A stretch of DNA of 40,603 nt from positions 1-40,603 of the forward strand of contig JAQSCZ010000025.1 of the NCBI GenBank assembly GCA_029945665.1, in the 5' to 3' direction. Position 1 is the stretch's first letter. Each line of letters opens with the position of its first letter. Made by a program: the position numbers and the translations under genes. Origin of the DNA: a bacterium. Lineage in GTDB: Bacteria > Bacteroidota > Bacteroidia > NS11-12g > UBA955. Of this stretch, positions 13,050 to 22,478 are shown in pieces. Under the pieces are notes generated by a model. It was given only the letters and a program-made list of their open reading frames with translations. It did no database searches and was not told where the DNA came from.

Positions 13050-15797
13050 TTACTCTAATTTTCTTGCAATACTAACTTCCTCAAAAGCTTCGAAATTATC
13101 ACCTACTTGCATATCGCTGTAATTCTTTAATGAGATACCACACTCAAATCCTTTTAATACATCTTTAACATCGTCTTTAAAGCGTTTTAAGGATTCTAAG
13201 CCACCAGTGTGAACAACTACGCCATCGCGTATTACTCTTACTTTACTACCACGGGTTATTTTACCATCGGTAACCATACAACCGGCAATGGCTCCAACTT
13301 TGGTAATTTTAAATACTTCGCGCACTTCTACGTTACCAATTATAGTTTCTTTAATCTCTGGACTCAACATACCTTCAATAGCCGATTTAATTTCATCTAT
13401 GGCTTGGTAAATAATAGAGTAATGGCGAATATCGATTTGCTCAGCCTCGGCCAATTTTTTAGCACTAGGCGAAGGTCGCACTTGGAAACCTATAATAATG
13501 GCATCGGAAGCAGATGCTAACAATACATCACTCTCTGTTATCTGACCCACACCACGGTGTATCACTTTAACCAATACTTCGCTATTTCCTAGATTCAACA
13601 ATGAATCACTCAAGGCTTCAACCGAACCATTCACGTCACCTTTTACAATTAAGTTTAATTCTTTGAAATTACCAACCGCTAAACGTCTTCCAATCTCATC
13701 GAGTGTAATGTGTTTAGTGGTTCTAATGCCTTGTTCTCTCATTAATTGTTGGCGTTTGTTGGCCAAATCTTTTGCAGCATCCTCGGTATCAAATGCTACC
13801 AAAGGATCGCCAGCAGATGGTGCATCGCTAAATCCTAACATGCTCACTGGCGCACCAGGACCAGCAGAATCAACCCTTACGTTTCTTTCATTGAATAAGG
13901 CTTTTACTTTCGCATAATTTGGTCCAGCTACCAAGTGGTCACCCACTCGCAAAGTACCAGTCTCAACCAGTAGGTTAACCATGATACCGCGGCCTTTATC
14001 CAAACGTGCTTCAACAATAGTACCTTTTGCATTTCTTGTAGGATCTGCTTTCAAATCCAACAACTCCGCTTCAAGTAATATTTTTTCAAGTAACTTATCA
14101 ATGTTTAATCCTTTCTTAGCAGAAATTTCCTGACTCTGGAACTTACCGCCCCACTCTTCTACTAGGATATTCATACCAGCAAGTGCCTCTCTGATTTTCT
14201 CCGCATTGGCACCGTCCTTATCCATTTTATTGATAGCAAATACCATTGGCACATTGGCTGCTTGCGCATGGCTAATGGCCTCTCTTGTTTGTGGCATAAT
14301 GCTATCATCCGCAGCAATTACTATCACCGCTATATCTGTAACCTTAGCACCCCTAGCACGCATCGCAGTAAACGCCTCGTGACCTGGTGTATCTAAAAAT
14401 GTGATTTTTTCGCCTTTCGGTAAAGTTACCTCATAAGCACCGATGTGCTGCGTAATACCTCCCGCTTCACCAGCAATAACATTGGCATGGCGGATATAAT
14501 CCAATAAGGATGTTTTACCGTGATCTACGTGACCCATTACCGTAACAATTGGAGGACGAGGTACCAATTTGGTAACATCGTCTTCTTGCTCATCAAATGC
14601 AATGGTTTCTTCAGCATCCACGAATTCAACTTCAAATCCAAACTCATCGGCAACAAGTGTAATGGTTTCTGCATCCAATCGCTGATTGATAGACACCATC
14701 ATTCCCAATGTAAAACACGCTGAAATAACATCTGTTACTTGCGCATCCATCATCTTAGCCAAATCATTGGCTGTTAGGAATTCTGTTACCTTTAAGATTT
14801 TCTCTTCTTGCTCTAGTCTGTCTTGTTCGTTCTGTCTGGTCTGGAAGTGATCATCTCTCTTTTGACGTTTGAACTTCGATTTATTGGTTTTTCCACGACC
14901 GAAAGACCCAATTTTATTCAAAGTAGTTTTTAACTTATTTTGAATTTCTTTTTGAGTTATTTCCTTCTTAGGTTCAGTTTTATTTGGAGTATTTACTTTG
15001 TTAACTCTTATTTCCTGTTGGATGTTAACTTTAATAGCGCCCGATTTTCGTTTGCGTTTCTCTCTGTTTGCAGGACTTTCGTAAGGCTGTTTAGGTTTAG
15101 CAACTGGTTCAGGCTTCAATTCAATTTTACCTCTAATAGTTAAGCCTCCTAATTCTACCAAGTTGGCTTTTACCAATTCTCTTTCCTCATCAGGAATTAC
15201 TTCTTCTACAACTGGAGGTGCAACCACAATTGGTGCTTCTACCTTTATTTCAGGTTTTATAACCTCAGGTACCACTTCTGGTTCTACTGGTTTTTTAGCG
15301 ACCTTTACTTCTTGCTTCTCAGGTTTCTTTTTATCAAGGTCAATTTTACCTTTTACATTCAAACCTATTTTCTGTGGCGTTGATTTTTCAACTACTTCAG
15401 CTTTAGGTTCTTCAATAATTTCTTTCTTAACAGGTGGCGCTTCCACAATTACTTCTTTCACAACCTCTTTTACCACCTCTTTTACAGGAGCTATATTCTT
15501 AACAAATACTTCTGGCTCTTCGATTTTTTCGTCAACTTCGGTAACTTTTTTAACGATAGGTTCTTCGACCTTTACAATATCCTCGCGCTTTTTAAGTTTT
15601 AAACCCTGAGATTTAGACTCTTCTTTTGCGGCTTTATCCGAAACAAATAAGTTGGATACATACTGGTACATTTCATCATTAAGCTTTGCTGTAGGTTTAT
15701 TATCTATAGCAAATCCTTTCTTCTGCAAACTCTCTACTATCGTTTGCACACTGACATTTAATTCTGCTGCTGCTTTTACTAATCTAATTTCGGCCAT
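13050..15797 (-). CDS. infB: Translation initiation factor IF-2 (915 aa)
   Basis: GTPase that positions fMet-tRNA on the 30S subunit and drives subunit joining. The N-terminal IF2-N motif is [19 protein letters not shown] (about 4-22). A long Lys/Glu/Val/Pro-rich linker (about 55-330) follows, typical of Bacteroidota. The G domain has GHVDHGKT (422-429), DTPGHEAF and NKMD, then domains II, III and C2 up to the final ARKLE. Length is normal. It has its own promoter (TACCTTTG at 15837-15844) and terminator (13003-13027). nusA and rimP, its usual upstream partners, are not here; an ECF sigma gene precedes it. A 371-bp copy of its 3' end lies at 527-897. Local base composition looks richer in GC than the island to its left (32 of 60 at 13801-13860 versus 17 of 60 at 9001-9060, hand counts of single lines). 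Confidence 0.98.
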   Translation of the reverse strand: MAEIRLVKAAAELNVSVQTIVESLQKKGFAIDNKPTAKLNDEMYQYVSNLFVSDKAAKEESKSQGLKLKKREDIVKVEEPIVKKVTEVDEKIEEPEVFVKNIAPVKEVVKEVVKEVIVEAPPVKKEIIEEPKAEVVEKSTPQKIGLNVKGKIDLDKKKPEKQEVKVAKKPVEPEVVPEVIKPEIKVEAPIVVAPPVVEEVIPDEERELVKANLVELGGLTIRGKIELKPEPVAKPKQPYESPANREKRKRKSGAIKVNIQQEIRVNKVNTPNKTEPKKEITQKEIQNKLKTTLNKIGSFGRGKTNKSKFKRQKRDDHFQTRQNEQDRLEQEEKILKVTEFLTANDLAKMMDAQVTDVISACFTLGMMVSINQRLDAETITLVADEFGFEVEFVDAEETIAFDEQEDDVTKLVPRPPIVTVMGHVDHGKTSLLDYIRHANVIAGEAGGITQHIGAYEVTLPKGEKITFLDTPGHEAFTAMRARGAKVTDIAVIVIAADDSIMPQTREAISHAQAANVPMVFAINKMDKDGANAEKIREALAGMNILVEEWGGKFQSQEISAKKGLNIDKLLEKILLEAELLDLKADPTRNAKGTIVEARLDKGRGIMVNLLVETGTLRVGDHLVAGPNYAKVKALFNERNVRVDSAGPGAPVSMLGFSDAPSAGDPLVAFDTEDAAKDLANKRQQLMREQGIRTTKHITLDEIGRRLAVGNFKELNLIVKGDVNGSVEALSDSLLNLGNSEVLVKVIHRGVGQITESDVLLASASDAIIIGFQVRPSPSAKKLAEAEQIDIRHYSIIYQAIDEIKSAIEGMLSPEIKETIIGNVEVREVFKITKVGAIAGCMVTDGKITRGSKVRVIRDGVVVHTGGLESLKRFKDDVKDVLKGFECGISLKNYSDMQVGDNFEAFEEVSIARKLE

Positions 15798-15836
15798 TAA
15801 AGGTTATTTATAATTGGGGGCTAATTTTGCCAAATG

Positions 15837-15844
15837 CAAAGGTA
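15837..15844 (-). promoter_or_regulatory. Predicted -7 promoter element TACCTTTG of infB
   Basis: Minus-strand TAnnTTTG match 39 nt before the infB ATG; predicted start near 15831. Suggests infB is transcribed by itself. Confidence 0.65.
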
Positions 15845-15930
15845 AGGTTATGTATGTATATATCAAAAGGGGTGCATAATTTGTTTTTAATGTCTTAATT
15901 ACCTCTGATTCAGAAAAAATAAGAGTGCCT

Positions 15931-16470
15931 TTACCCATTTAATAACAGCCATGCAGCCAACCAAGGCAACCATACAATTTTAAAGCTATTGTCTTGCTGC
16001 TGGCGCTGTTTCAAACTTTCTTTTATAATCCTAATAGCGATGGTTATTTGATTTTCAATGGTTTTTTCACTCAATTGCATGAGTGCCGCAATTTCTTTGT
16101 TAGGCATGCTTTCTTTTCGGCTCAAAACAAAAATTTGTTTGCATCGCGGCGGCAATTTCTCAATTACCTCGAAAATAAGCTTCTCGGTTTCCTTGGCCTG
16201 TAAGTGCTCTACAATCGAAGTTTCCGACGAAGCAATCTCATATTCCGCTTCGAGCACAATGGCATCCATCTTCTTCTTTTTAAGCAAGTTTAAACTCTTG
16301 TTGCGAACAATGGTGTACAGATAATTTTTTATTGAATCATCTAAAGTCAACTCATCCTTTTTTTGCCAAGCGACCAAAAAAGTATCGTTTACAATTTCGT
16401 CGGCGTCTTCGGCCGACTTTACATATTGCATACAGAACCAATGCAAGCCTGGCTGATACTTGTAAAACAA
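15931..16470 (-). CDS. ECF-type RNA polymerase sigma factor (about 179 aa)
   Basis: Sigma-70 region 2 (WFCMQYVKSAEDADEIVNDTFLVAWQKKDELTLDDSIKNYLYTIVRNKSLNLL, about 11-63) and region 4 with HTH (LPPRCKQIFVLSRKESMPNKEIAALMQLSEKTIENQITIAIRIIKESL, about 105-152). These match the ECF type expanded in Bacteroidota. A hydrophobic tail (FKIVWLPWLAAWLLLNG) could touch the membrane. The only usable start I see is TTG at 16470. An in-frame TGA stands 13 codons upstream, and the intervening codons (T-L-T-E-P-Q-L-P-H-L-E-Q) look like the missing start of region 2.1 but contain no ATG, GTG or TTG. The true start may be non-standard, or the 5' end may be damaged. No FecR-type anti-sigma gene is adjacent. 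Confidence 0.82.
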   Translation of the reverse strand: MFYKYQPGLHWFCMQYVKSAEDADEIVNDTFLVAWQKKDELTLDDSIKNYLYTIVRNKSLNLLKKKKMDAIVLEAEYEIASSETSIVEHLQAKETEKLIFEVIEKLPPRCKQIFVLSRKESMPNKEIAALMQLSEKTIENQITIAIRIIKESLKQRQQQDNSFKIVWLPWLAAWLLLNG

Positions 16471-16499
16471 TTGTTCAAGATGTGGGAGTTGTGGTTCCG

Positions 16500-16523
16500 T
16501 AAGTGTTCAAAATTAAACACTTA
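16500..16523. promoter_or_regulatory. Palindromic operator candidate over the sigma-factor promoter
   Basis: Perfect 8-bp arms TAAGTGTT (16500-16507) and AACACTTA (16516-16523) flank 8 nt that, on the minus strand, are TAATTTTG: a full -7 element. A protein bound here would cover the promoter, so repression is the simplest reading. The predicted message starts near 16502, about 30 nt before the TTG start of the sigma gene. Confidence 0.55.
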
Positions 16524-16628
16524 TTACGACTAAAAAAATCTAACTAATTCACATTAGACTATGGAGTGTTTTGATTAGACGAAAAAACCTACAATTATTA
16601 CAATTAAATTAGAGAAAGTGACGTATTC

Positions 16629-18827
16629 TTAATTGGCCATATCACTAATGAACTGAAGGCGTAACAACTGAAACTCCTCGAATGAAAAATCATTGTCGAA
16701 ATCTATCACAGCACGCTCCAAATCATCGTCCTCTTGGCGTTTAAAATAATCGAAAATTTCTTCTTGGAATTCCTCTTCAATTATTTCATCAATACAATAA
16801 TGTAAATCTAAACTGGTACCTAGGGTTACCATTTGCTCCAATTCATCCATTAATTCTTGATAAGTTAAACCATTGCTTCGCGCAATATCTTCAAGGGCCA
16901 TTTTCTTATCAATGTTAAGAATGATAGCAATTTTTTTCTTCGATTTTTCTCCCGAAGTTTTAACTACTACATCCATCGGACGATCGATATTATTTTCCTT
17001 AACGTATTGAGCAATATAATCTAAAAATGGCTGTCCATACTTAGCCGCTTTGTTTTTTCCAACACCATGCACAGTCTCAAGTTCATCCATTGTAATTGGA
17101 TATTTTGTAGCCATGTCATCCAATGAAGGATCTTGGAAAATGACATAAGGTGGTAAACTATTCTCTTTGGCAACACGTTTTCTTAAATCTTTTAGATGGG
17201 CGAACAAAACTTCATCTGAAATACTTTCAAGCACTGCATTCTCAAATGTATCATCTGATACAAATGCAAATTCTGTATCTTTAGCCATCTCAAATTTCTT
17301 AGGATTAGCAATGGCTGTATGCCCTTCAGCTGTTAAACTCAACAAACCGTATTTTTCAATATTTTTATTGATATAACCATTCAACAAACCGATTCTGAAT
17401 ACGCCTTTCCAAAATATTTTGTCATGGTCTTTACCAATACCAAACATTGGAAGCTTCTCGTGTCCATGGTCTTTAATCGTATCCGATTTTTTGCCAATCA
17501 CAAAATTCACCAAGTGGCTTAAATCAATTTCACCTTTCAAACTATCCAAAGCTTTTAAAGCAGTAACAACCTCTTCAGTAACATCTACTTTTGGCTTAGG
17601 ATGTCGGCAATTGTCGCACATGGCGTTGCAATTCTCGTCGTTGAAAGATTCACCAAAATAATTTAACAACAATCTTCTTCTGCATTGTGAACTCTCAGCA
17701 AACGCAGAGGTTTCATCCAATAATAATGTACCAATTTCTCTTTCAGCTACTGGCTTATCTTTCATGAACTTCTCGAGTTTCTCTATATCACTGGGATTAT
17801 AGAATAGAATACAATCGCCATCCATCCCATCTCTTCCGCCTCTGCCAGTCTCTTGATAATAACCTTCCAAACTTTTCGGCACATCAAAGTGAATCACAAA
17901 ACGCACATCTGGTTTATCTATTCCCATACCAAACGCAATCGTTGCAACGATTACATTGCAATCTTCCATCAAGAAGGCATCTTGATTATTGGCCCGTGTT
18001 TTGGCATCTAAACCAGCATGGTAAGGCAAAGCTTTTACACCATTTAAGGTTAACATCTCCGCAATTTCTTCAACACGTTTTCTGCTCAAACAGTATATAA
18101 TACCCGAACGGTTAGGTCTACTTTTTATACAAGAAATAATATCCTTAAATACTTTTTCTTTACTTCCTTTTGGTTTTACTTCGTAGTATAAATTATCTCT
18201 ATTAAAGGATGATTTATAAATCACCGCATCTTGCATGCCTAAATTTTTCTGAATATCACTTTGTACTTTGGGCGTAGCAGTTGCTGTTAATGCAATCATA
18301 GGCACATCGTTAATATCTTTAATCATTTGCTTGATTCTGCGATACTCCGGACGGAAATCATGGCCCCATTCGCTGATACAATGCGCTTCATCAATGGCAA
18401 CAAAGGAAATGGTTATACTCTTTAAAAAATCTATCGTCTCCTCCTTTTTTAAGGTTTCAGGAGCGACATACAGCAATTTGGTATTACCATGACTCATGTC
18501 TTCTTTTACTTTCGCTATCTCAGTTTTTGAAAGTGAAGAATTTAAGAAATGAGCAACATGATCTGTATCAGAAAAACCGCGGATACTGTCCACCTGATTT
18601 TTCATTAAAGCTATCAAAGGTGAAATAATGATTGCGGTACCTGGCATCATCAAAGCAGGTAGTTGATAGCAGAGTGATTTACCGGCCCCAGTTGGCATAA
18701 TTACAAAACAATCCTCTCCTCTCAAAACGCTCTCTATCACTTGCTGTTGCGTACCTTTAAAACCATCAAAACCAAAAAACTCCTTTAATGCTAATTTAGC
18801 ATCCATCTTTCGCTGCGTTGTTGTCAT
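16629..18827 (-). CDS. recQ: ATP-dependent DNA helicase RecQ (732 aa)
   Basis: 3'-5' superfamily 2 helicase for recombination and fork repair. Walker A is MPTGAGKS (44-51, Lys50), DEAH is 146-149 (AIDEAHCISEWGHDFRPEYRR, with the aromatic-rich RecQ loop). The motif VI stretch GYYQETGRGGRDG precedes the RQC zinc cysteines (CRRRLLLNYFGES ... CNAMCDNC). A winged helix and an HRDC domain follow (about 525-605, VIFQDPSLDDMATKYP, HGVGKNKAAKYG). The last ~120 residues are an additional acidic helical region common in Bacteroidota RecQ. No operon partner is evident; recQ and the sigma gene are 158 bp apart on the same strand. Confidence 0.97.
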   Translation of the reverse strand: MTTTQRKMDAKLALKEFFGFDGFKGTQQQVIESVLRGEDCFVIMPTGAGKSLCYQLPALMMPGTAIIISPLIALMKNQVDSIRGFSDTDHVAHFLNSSLSKTEIAKVKEDMSHGNTKLLYVAPETLKKEETIDFLKSITISFVAIDEAHCISEWGHDFRPEYRRIKQMIKDINDVPMIALTATATPKVQSDIQKNLGMQDAVIYKSSFNRDNLYYEVKPKGSKEKVFKDIISCIKSRPNRSGIIYCLSRKRVEEIAEMLTLNGVKALPYHAGLDAKTRANNQDAFLMEDCNVIVATIAFGMGIDKPDVRFVIHFDVPKSLEGYYQETGRGGRDGMDGDCILFYNPSDIEKLEKFMKDKPVAEREIGTLLLDETSAFAESSQCRRRLLLNYFGESFNDENCNAMCDNCRHPKPKVDVTEEVVTALKALDSLKGEIDLSHLVNFVIGKKSDTIKDHGHEKLPMFGIGKDHDKIFWKGVFRIGLLNGYINKNIEKYGLLSLTAEGHTAIANPKKFEMAKDTEFAFVSDDTFENAVLESISDEVLFAHLKDLRKRVAKENSLPPYVIFQDPSLDDMATKYPITMDELETVHGVGKNKAAKYGQPFLDYIAQYVKENNIDRPMDVVVKTSGEKSKKKIAIILNIDKKMALEDIARSNGLTYQELMDELEQMVTLGTSLDLHYCIDEIIEEEFQEEIFDYFKRQEDDDLERAVIDFDNDFSFEEFQLLRLQFISDMAN

Positions 18828-18976
18828 TTATATTCTAATATTATCGTGTTAATTTCTTAAAAATTTGATGACACTAAATTAATACTATTGGCACCATACC
18901 ACCAAACGTTTTTTAAAAAAAAATTATTTTCCATTATTTTGCCTTTATTTTGCAACGTTTTGAAATAAGGCACCCG

Positions 18977-19948
18977 ATGAATAAATCAATTGATGAAATA
19001 ATTAACTTTGGTAAAACTACCATTCAATCTGAATTGGATAATGTAGCAGACCTTATTAATTTTATAGACGAAACCTTTGCAAAAGTTATTGTTCTAATAT
19101 TAGAATCGAATGGAAGAGTGGTCATTACTGGCATAGGGAAAAGTGCCATTATTGCTCAGAAAATTGTTGCTACCCTTAACTCTACTGGCACACCGTCAAT
19201 TTTCATGCATGCCGCAGATGCCATTCATGGTGACTTAGGAATCATTCAAAAAGATGATGTGGTAATTGCCATTTCTAAAAGTGGGAATACGCCTGAAATT
19301 AAAGTTTTAGCGCCTTTACTAAAACAATTTGGCAATAAATTAATCGCCATTGTGGGAAATATCGACTCGGTTTTAGCAAATTCTGCAGATTTTGTTTTGA
19401 ATACTACGGTTGCCAAAGAGGCCTGTCCAAATAACCTTGCACCTACCACAAGCACCACCGCACAATTGTTAATGGGCGATGCGATTGCTGTTGCATTGCT
19501 TAAATGTAAAAATTTCTCATCCACCGATTTCTCGAAGTACCATCCTGGTGGAGCCTTGGGCAAACGCCTATATTTAACCGTTAAAGACATTGCTTCACAG
19601 AATGAACAACCAGCTGTAAAACCATCGGATAGCATACAAACAGTGATCATAGAAATATCTAAGAAACGTTTAGGTGCAACTGTGGTAATAGATCAAGGTG
19701 AAATTAAAGGTATGATTACCGACGGGGACATAAGACGATTAATAGAGAAAACAACTGATCTTAAAGGCATAGTGGCAGGGGACATTATGAACCCAGATCC
19801 AAAGACCATCGACGCAGATCAATTGGCAGTAAATGCAATTGAAATAATGAGAGAAAATAAAATAAGTCAGATGATTGTAACAGACCGATCTGAATACATT
19901 GGCATTGTGCATATACACGACTTAAATAAAGAAGGCTTAATGGCTTAA
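18977..19948 (+). CDS. kdsD: Arabinose-5-phosphate isomerase, KpsF/GutQ/KdsD family (323 aa)
   Basis: Converts ribulose-5-phosphate to arabinose-5-phosphate, the first step to Kdo for lipopolysaccharide. An N-terminal SIS domain (VVITGIGKSAIIAQKIVATL, then AADAIHGDLG, SKSGNTPE, and the EACPNNLAPTTSTTAQL segment typical of this family) is followed by two CBS motifs in the C-terminal third (about 205-320). Start ATG at 18977; an in-frame TTG at 18950 would add nine residues but looks less likely. It is followed 17 nt later by the mannose-1-phosphate guanylyltransferase gene, so both probably form an operon for surface-sugar supply. Gene symbol by family; kpsF or gutQ would be equivalent names. 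Confidence 0.93.
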   Translation: MNKSIDEIINFGKTTIQSELDNVADLINFIDETFAKVIVLILESNGRVVITGIGKSAIIAQKIVATLNSTGTPSIFMHAADAIHGDLGIIQKDDVVIAISKSGNTPEIKVLAPLLKQFGNKLIAIVGNIDSVLANSADFVLNTTVAKEACPNNLAPTTSTTAQLLMGDAIAVALLKCKNFSSTDFSKYHPGGALGKRLYLTVKDIASQNEQPAVKPSDSIQTVIIEISKKRLGATVVIDQGEIKGMITDGDIRRLIEKTTDLKGIVAGDIMNPDPKTIDADQLAVNAIEIMRENKISQMIVTDRSEYIGIVHIHDLNKEGLMA

Positions 19949-19965
19949 AAAATAGAAAAAATAGA

Positions 19966-21060
19966 ATGAAGAAAAATAAAAACAATTATGTGGTAATTAT
20001 GGCTGGTGGCATCGGAAGCAGATTCTGGCCATTGAGTAAAAAAAATTACCCCAAACAGTTCCACGACATACTAGGCGTAGGAAAGTCACTTTTACAATTG
20101 ACCTACGACAGATTCAAGAAAATAATTCCAGAAGAAAATATTTATGTTATTACAAATGCTGGTTATAGTTTATTGGTGAGCGACCAATTACCCGACTTAC
20201 CCGAACAAAATATTTTAGCTGAACCAGCCGCTATGAATACCGCACCCTGCGTAGCCTATTCAAGTTTTAAATTATTTGCAAAAAACGAAAAAGCCAACAT
20301 TGTTTTTGCTCCAAGCGATCATTTAATAACCGATGATGCGTCTTTTGAAGAAAGCATTTTAACTGCATTAAATCATACAGAAAACAACAAAGAATTAGTA
20401 ACATTAGGTATCAAGCCGAACCGTCCAGATACAGGCTATGGTTACATCCAATTTAAAAATGAAGGCGACAAGACCGGTGTAATTCCTGTGAAAACTTTTA
20501 CTGAAAAACCAACGTACGATTTGGCAATGACTTTTCTTGAAAGTGGCGACTTCTATTGGAACAGCGGGATCTTCATTTGGAAAGCAAGTGATATTCTTGA
20601 TGAATTTGCAGCCTACCAAACTGACATGCATGCCATCTTTAAAAAAGGACTTAAAAAATACAATACAATGGAGGAACAAACCTTCATCAATAAGCAATAC
20701 CCTTTTTGCAAATCTATTTCAATTGATTATGCAATCATGGAAAAAACAAAGATTGCATCCATACTTCCTGCTACTTTTGGTTGGAGCGATTTAGGCACTT
20801 GGAAATCGCTTTATGAATTGCGCAAAAAAGATAAAAACGGTAATTTATTACACGGTAAAAACATGCAGGTTTACAATACAAAAAACAGTTTGATAATATG
20901 TGAATCGGGCGATGATAAATTAGTCGTTGTTGAAGGCATGGAAGGTGGAATGGTAATCGATACTGAAGATATTTTATTTATTAGTAGCCTGAGTAAAGAA
21001 CAAGAGGTAAGGGATATTACCAACGATATTAAGGAAAAGTTTAAAGGCAAATTTTCGTAA
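19966..21060 (+). CDS. manC: Mannose-1-phosphate guanylyltransferase (364 aa)
   Basis: Makes GDP-mannose from mannose-1-phosphate and GTP for glycan synthesis. Nucleotidyltransferase signature VIMAGGIGSRFWPLSKKNYPKQF (10-32), FAPSDHLI (Asp near 118), DTGYGYIQ, FTEKPTYD (Lys of the active site), and GDFYWNSGIFIWKASDIL are all present. At 364 residues it lacks the C-terminal phosphomannose-isomerase (cupin) domain of long bifunctional ManC/AlgA proteins. Second gene of a pair with kdsD; followed by a strong bidirectional terminator at 21091-21120. Confidence 0.95.
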   Translation: MKKNKNNYVVIMAGGIGSRFWPLSKKNYPKQFHDILGVGKSLLQLTYDRFKKIIPEENIYVITNAGYSLLVSDQLPDLPEQNILAEPAAMNTAPCVAYSSFKLFAKNEKANIVFAPSDHLITDDASFEESILTALNHTENNKELVTLGIKPNRPDTGYGYIQFKNEGDKTGVIPVKTFTEKPTYDLAMTFLESGDFYWNSGIFIWKASDILDEFAAYQTDMHAIFKKGLKKYNTMEEQTFINKQYPFCKSISIDYAIMEKTKIASILPATFGWSDLGTWKSLYELRKKDKNGNLLHGKNMQVYNTKNSLIICESGDDKLVVVEGMEGGMVIDTEDILFISSLSKEQEVRDITNDIKEKFKGKFS

Positions 21061-21090
21061 TAATTTTACCGGATTCAAAAGGACAATAAA

Positions 21091-21120
21091 AAAAGCCAGA
21101 AAATTTTCTGGCTTTTTTTT
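21091..21120. terminator. Bidirectional rho-independent terminator
   Basis: Perfect stem GCCAGAAAA (21095-21103) with TTTTCTGGC (21104-21112), flanked by an A run and a T run of eight. It sits between the convergent manC-type gene and the small-protein/thioredoxin operon and can serve both. Confidence 0.9.
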
Positions 21121-21133
21121 TGTCTAATATATT

Positions 21134-21376
21134 TTAATTAATCGAACCACGCACTCTCTGACTGTAAAGTCGGACGGCTTGGTTGATATTAACACCCGAC
21201 TTGGCCATTTCTTCTTGACAAAAAACTGCGGCCAAAATATGGGTCAATTGTTCACCTTCATCTTTACCTTCGACTACAATTGCTAAGGTTTCTTCGTTTA
21301 ACAATGCTTGCTCGGCTGCTTGCAACTGGGTTGTGGTATAAGTATCCACCAAATGTTTAATACTATTGATATTCAT
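21134..21376 (-). CDS. Small conserved-looking protein of unknown function (80 aa)
   Basis: Acidic, helical 80-residue protein (MNINSIKHLVDTYTTTQLQ ...) with no signal peptide or membrane segment. It starts within the stop of the thioredoxin gene (ATGA, 4-nt overlap), so the two are translationally coupled. I recall similar short proteins beside thioredoxins in other Bacteroidota but know no function. One Cys (in AVFCQEEM) could be a thioredoxin target. Third and last gene of the rhodanese-thioredoxin operon. Confidence 0.75.
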   Translation of the reverse strand: MNINSIKHLVDTYTTTQLQAAEQALLNEETLAIVVEGKDEGEQLTHILAAVFCQEEMAKSGVNINQAVRLYSQRVRGSIN

Positions 21377-21687
21377 AAGGCAGTTAACATTTCGACTAAG
21401 CTCTCTTCTTTTGCAGTACTCAAAGCTTTCACCAATTCCCCATTTTTAAAGGTGGCAAAAAAAGGCAAAGTATCCACACCCGCTAATTTTCGTGCTTCTG
21501 GATTATGCTCAGCATCGATATCCAAAAATACAGTATCAGCAAAGCGTTCATCGCCACTTAATCTTTTGTATTTAGCTGCAAATAATTTGCAACTTCCACA
21601 CCAATCGGCATAGTATTTTACAACCACTTTTGGATGTTTACCCAATTGGGCATTTAAGGTTTCGTCATTTGCTATTTCTACGGCCAT
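21373..21687 (-). CDS. Thioredoxin-family protein (104 aa)
   Basis: Cytoplasmic thioredoxin fold with active site YADWCGSCKLF (about 26-36; CGSC instead of CGPC) and the cis-Pro loop DTLPFFATF (about 73-81). Acts as a protein disulfide reductant. Starts 2 nt after the stop of the rhodanese-thioredoxin lipoprotein and overlaps the following small gene by 4 nt. The CGSC pair should shift redox potential relative to classical thioredoxin; the actual partner is unknown. Confidence 0.9.
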   Translation of the reverse strand: MAVEIANDETLNAQLGKHPKVVVKYYADWCGSCKLFAAKYKRLSGDERFADTVFLDIDAEHNPEARKLAGVDTLPFFATFKNGELVKALSTAKEESLVEMLTAL

Positions 21688-21689
21688 GT

Positions 21690-22403
21690 TTATTTATATT
21701 TCGTTACAAGATCGTTCAGTGCTTTTTGGTCGTGGTAACCTTCTTGTCGGTATAACACCGCGCCTTTTTTAAGTAATATAACCGTTGGCAAATTATAAAT
21801 TTGGTATTCTTTAGCTAACTCAACTTCCTGATCGGTGTCTATGCTATAAACCAATACTTCTGAACTGCGTTCCTCTTTGATTATATCAACAAAAGGTTGC
21901 ATTCTTTTGCAGGGTCCACACCATGTTGCATTGAAATCCACAAAAACCAATTTGTCTCCGTATATGGCTGTTTTAAAATCAACCTGCTTTTCTTGTTCAA
22001 CTTTTTCAACGGCCGGTTGCGCAATGGAAGCCGTTTCTACTGGCAATTGAGCAGATTTCCAAGCGGTAATTCCACCACTTAAACTATAAACATTTTTATA
22101 CCCTAATTTTTTGAGTAAGTCTAAAGCACTTCCGCTTCTTGCTCCGCTTTTACAATATAAATATATCTTTTGTTCTTTTCCATATTGTGAAATACTCGTT
22201 TGAAAATCTCCTGCATACCAGTCGATATTCACAGCTCCTTTAATGTAACCTTCTTTAAATTCTTCAGGTGTTCTTACATCAACAATTTTTGCATCCGCTG
22301 ATGCAATTTGCTTATTAAAATCTGTGGGTGATAACAACCCTGCTGTTTGTGTCTTACATGCTAGTAAAACCAAAGCCATTGTAAAAGTTAAAATGTATTT
22401 CAT
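21690..22403 (-). CDS. Rhodanese-thioredoxin fusion lipoprotein (237 aa)
   Basis: Signal peptide MKYILTFTMALVLLAC with lipobox LLAC, so membrane-anchored on the periplasmic side. A rhodanese domain (about 25-115) follows, with catalytic Cys in YLYCKSGARSGSAL. Then a thioredoxin domain (about 135-237) with active site ATWCGPCKRMQ and cis-Pro YNLPTVILL. Start chosen at the ATG at 22403: an upstream ATG at 22415 (MNRHM) overlaps the predicted -7 element TAATTTTG (22413-22420), so it should not be in the message. The leader is then only about 4 nt. Combines sulfane-sulfur transfer and disulfide reduction in the periplasm; first gene of a three-gene operon. Confidence 0.9.
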   Translation of the reverse strand: MKYILTFTMALVLLACKTQTAGLLSPTDFNKQIASADAKIVDVRTPEEFKEGYIKGAVNIDWYAGDFQTSISQYGKEQKIYLYCKSGARSGSALDLLKKLGYKNVYSLSGGITAWKSAQLPVETASIAQPAVEKVEQEKQVDFKTAIYGDKLVFVDFNATWCGPCKRMQPFVDIIKEERSSEVLVYSIDTDQEVELAKEYQIYNLPTVILLKKGAVLYRQEGYHDQKALNDLVTKYK

Positions 22404-22412
22404 ATGTCGATT

Positions 22413-22420
22413 CAAAATTA
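22413..22420 (-). promoter_or_regulatory. Predicted -7 promoter element TAATTTTG
   Basis: Fits TAnnTTTG for the rhodanese-thioredoxin operon and decides the start codon: the predicted start near 22407 lies between the two candidate ATGs. Confidence 0.6.
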
Positions 22421-22478
22421 ATGGTTTATTGGATATTGTTAAAATTTATAATTATCATATTTATATAGCAAAAATCTA

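Noticed and set aside
15163-15609. 148-codon open frame on the plus strand rich in Ser, Thr and Phe
   Set aside because: It lies antisense to the repetitive Lys/Glu/Val linker of infB, whose codon pattern keeps the opposite strand open; no start signals or family features.
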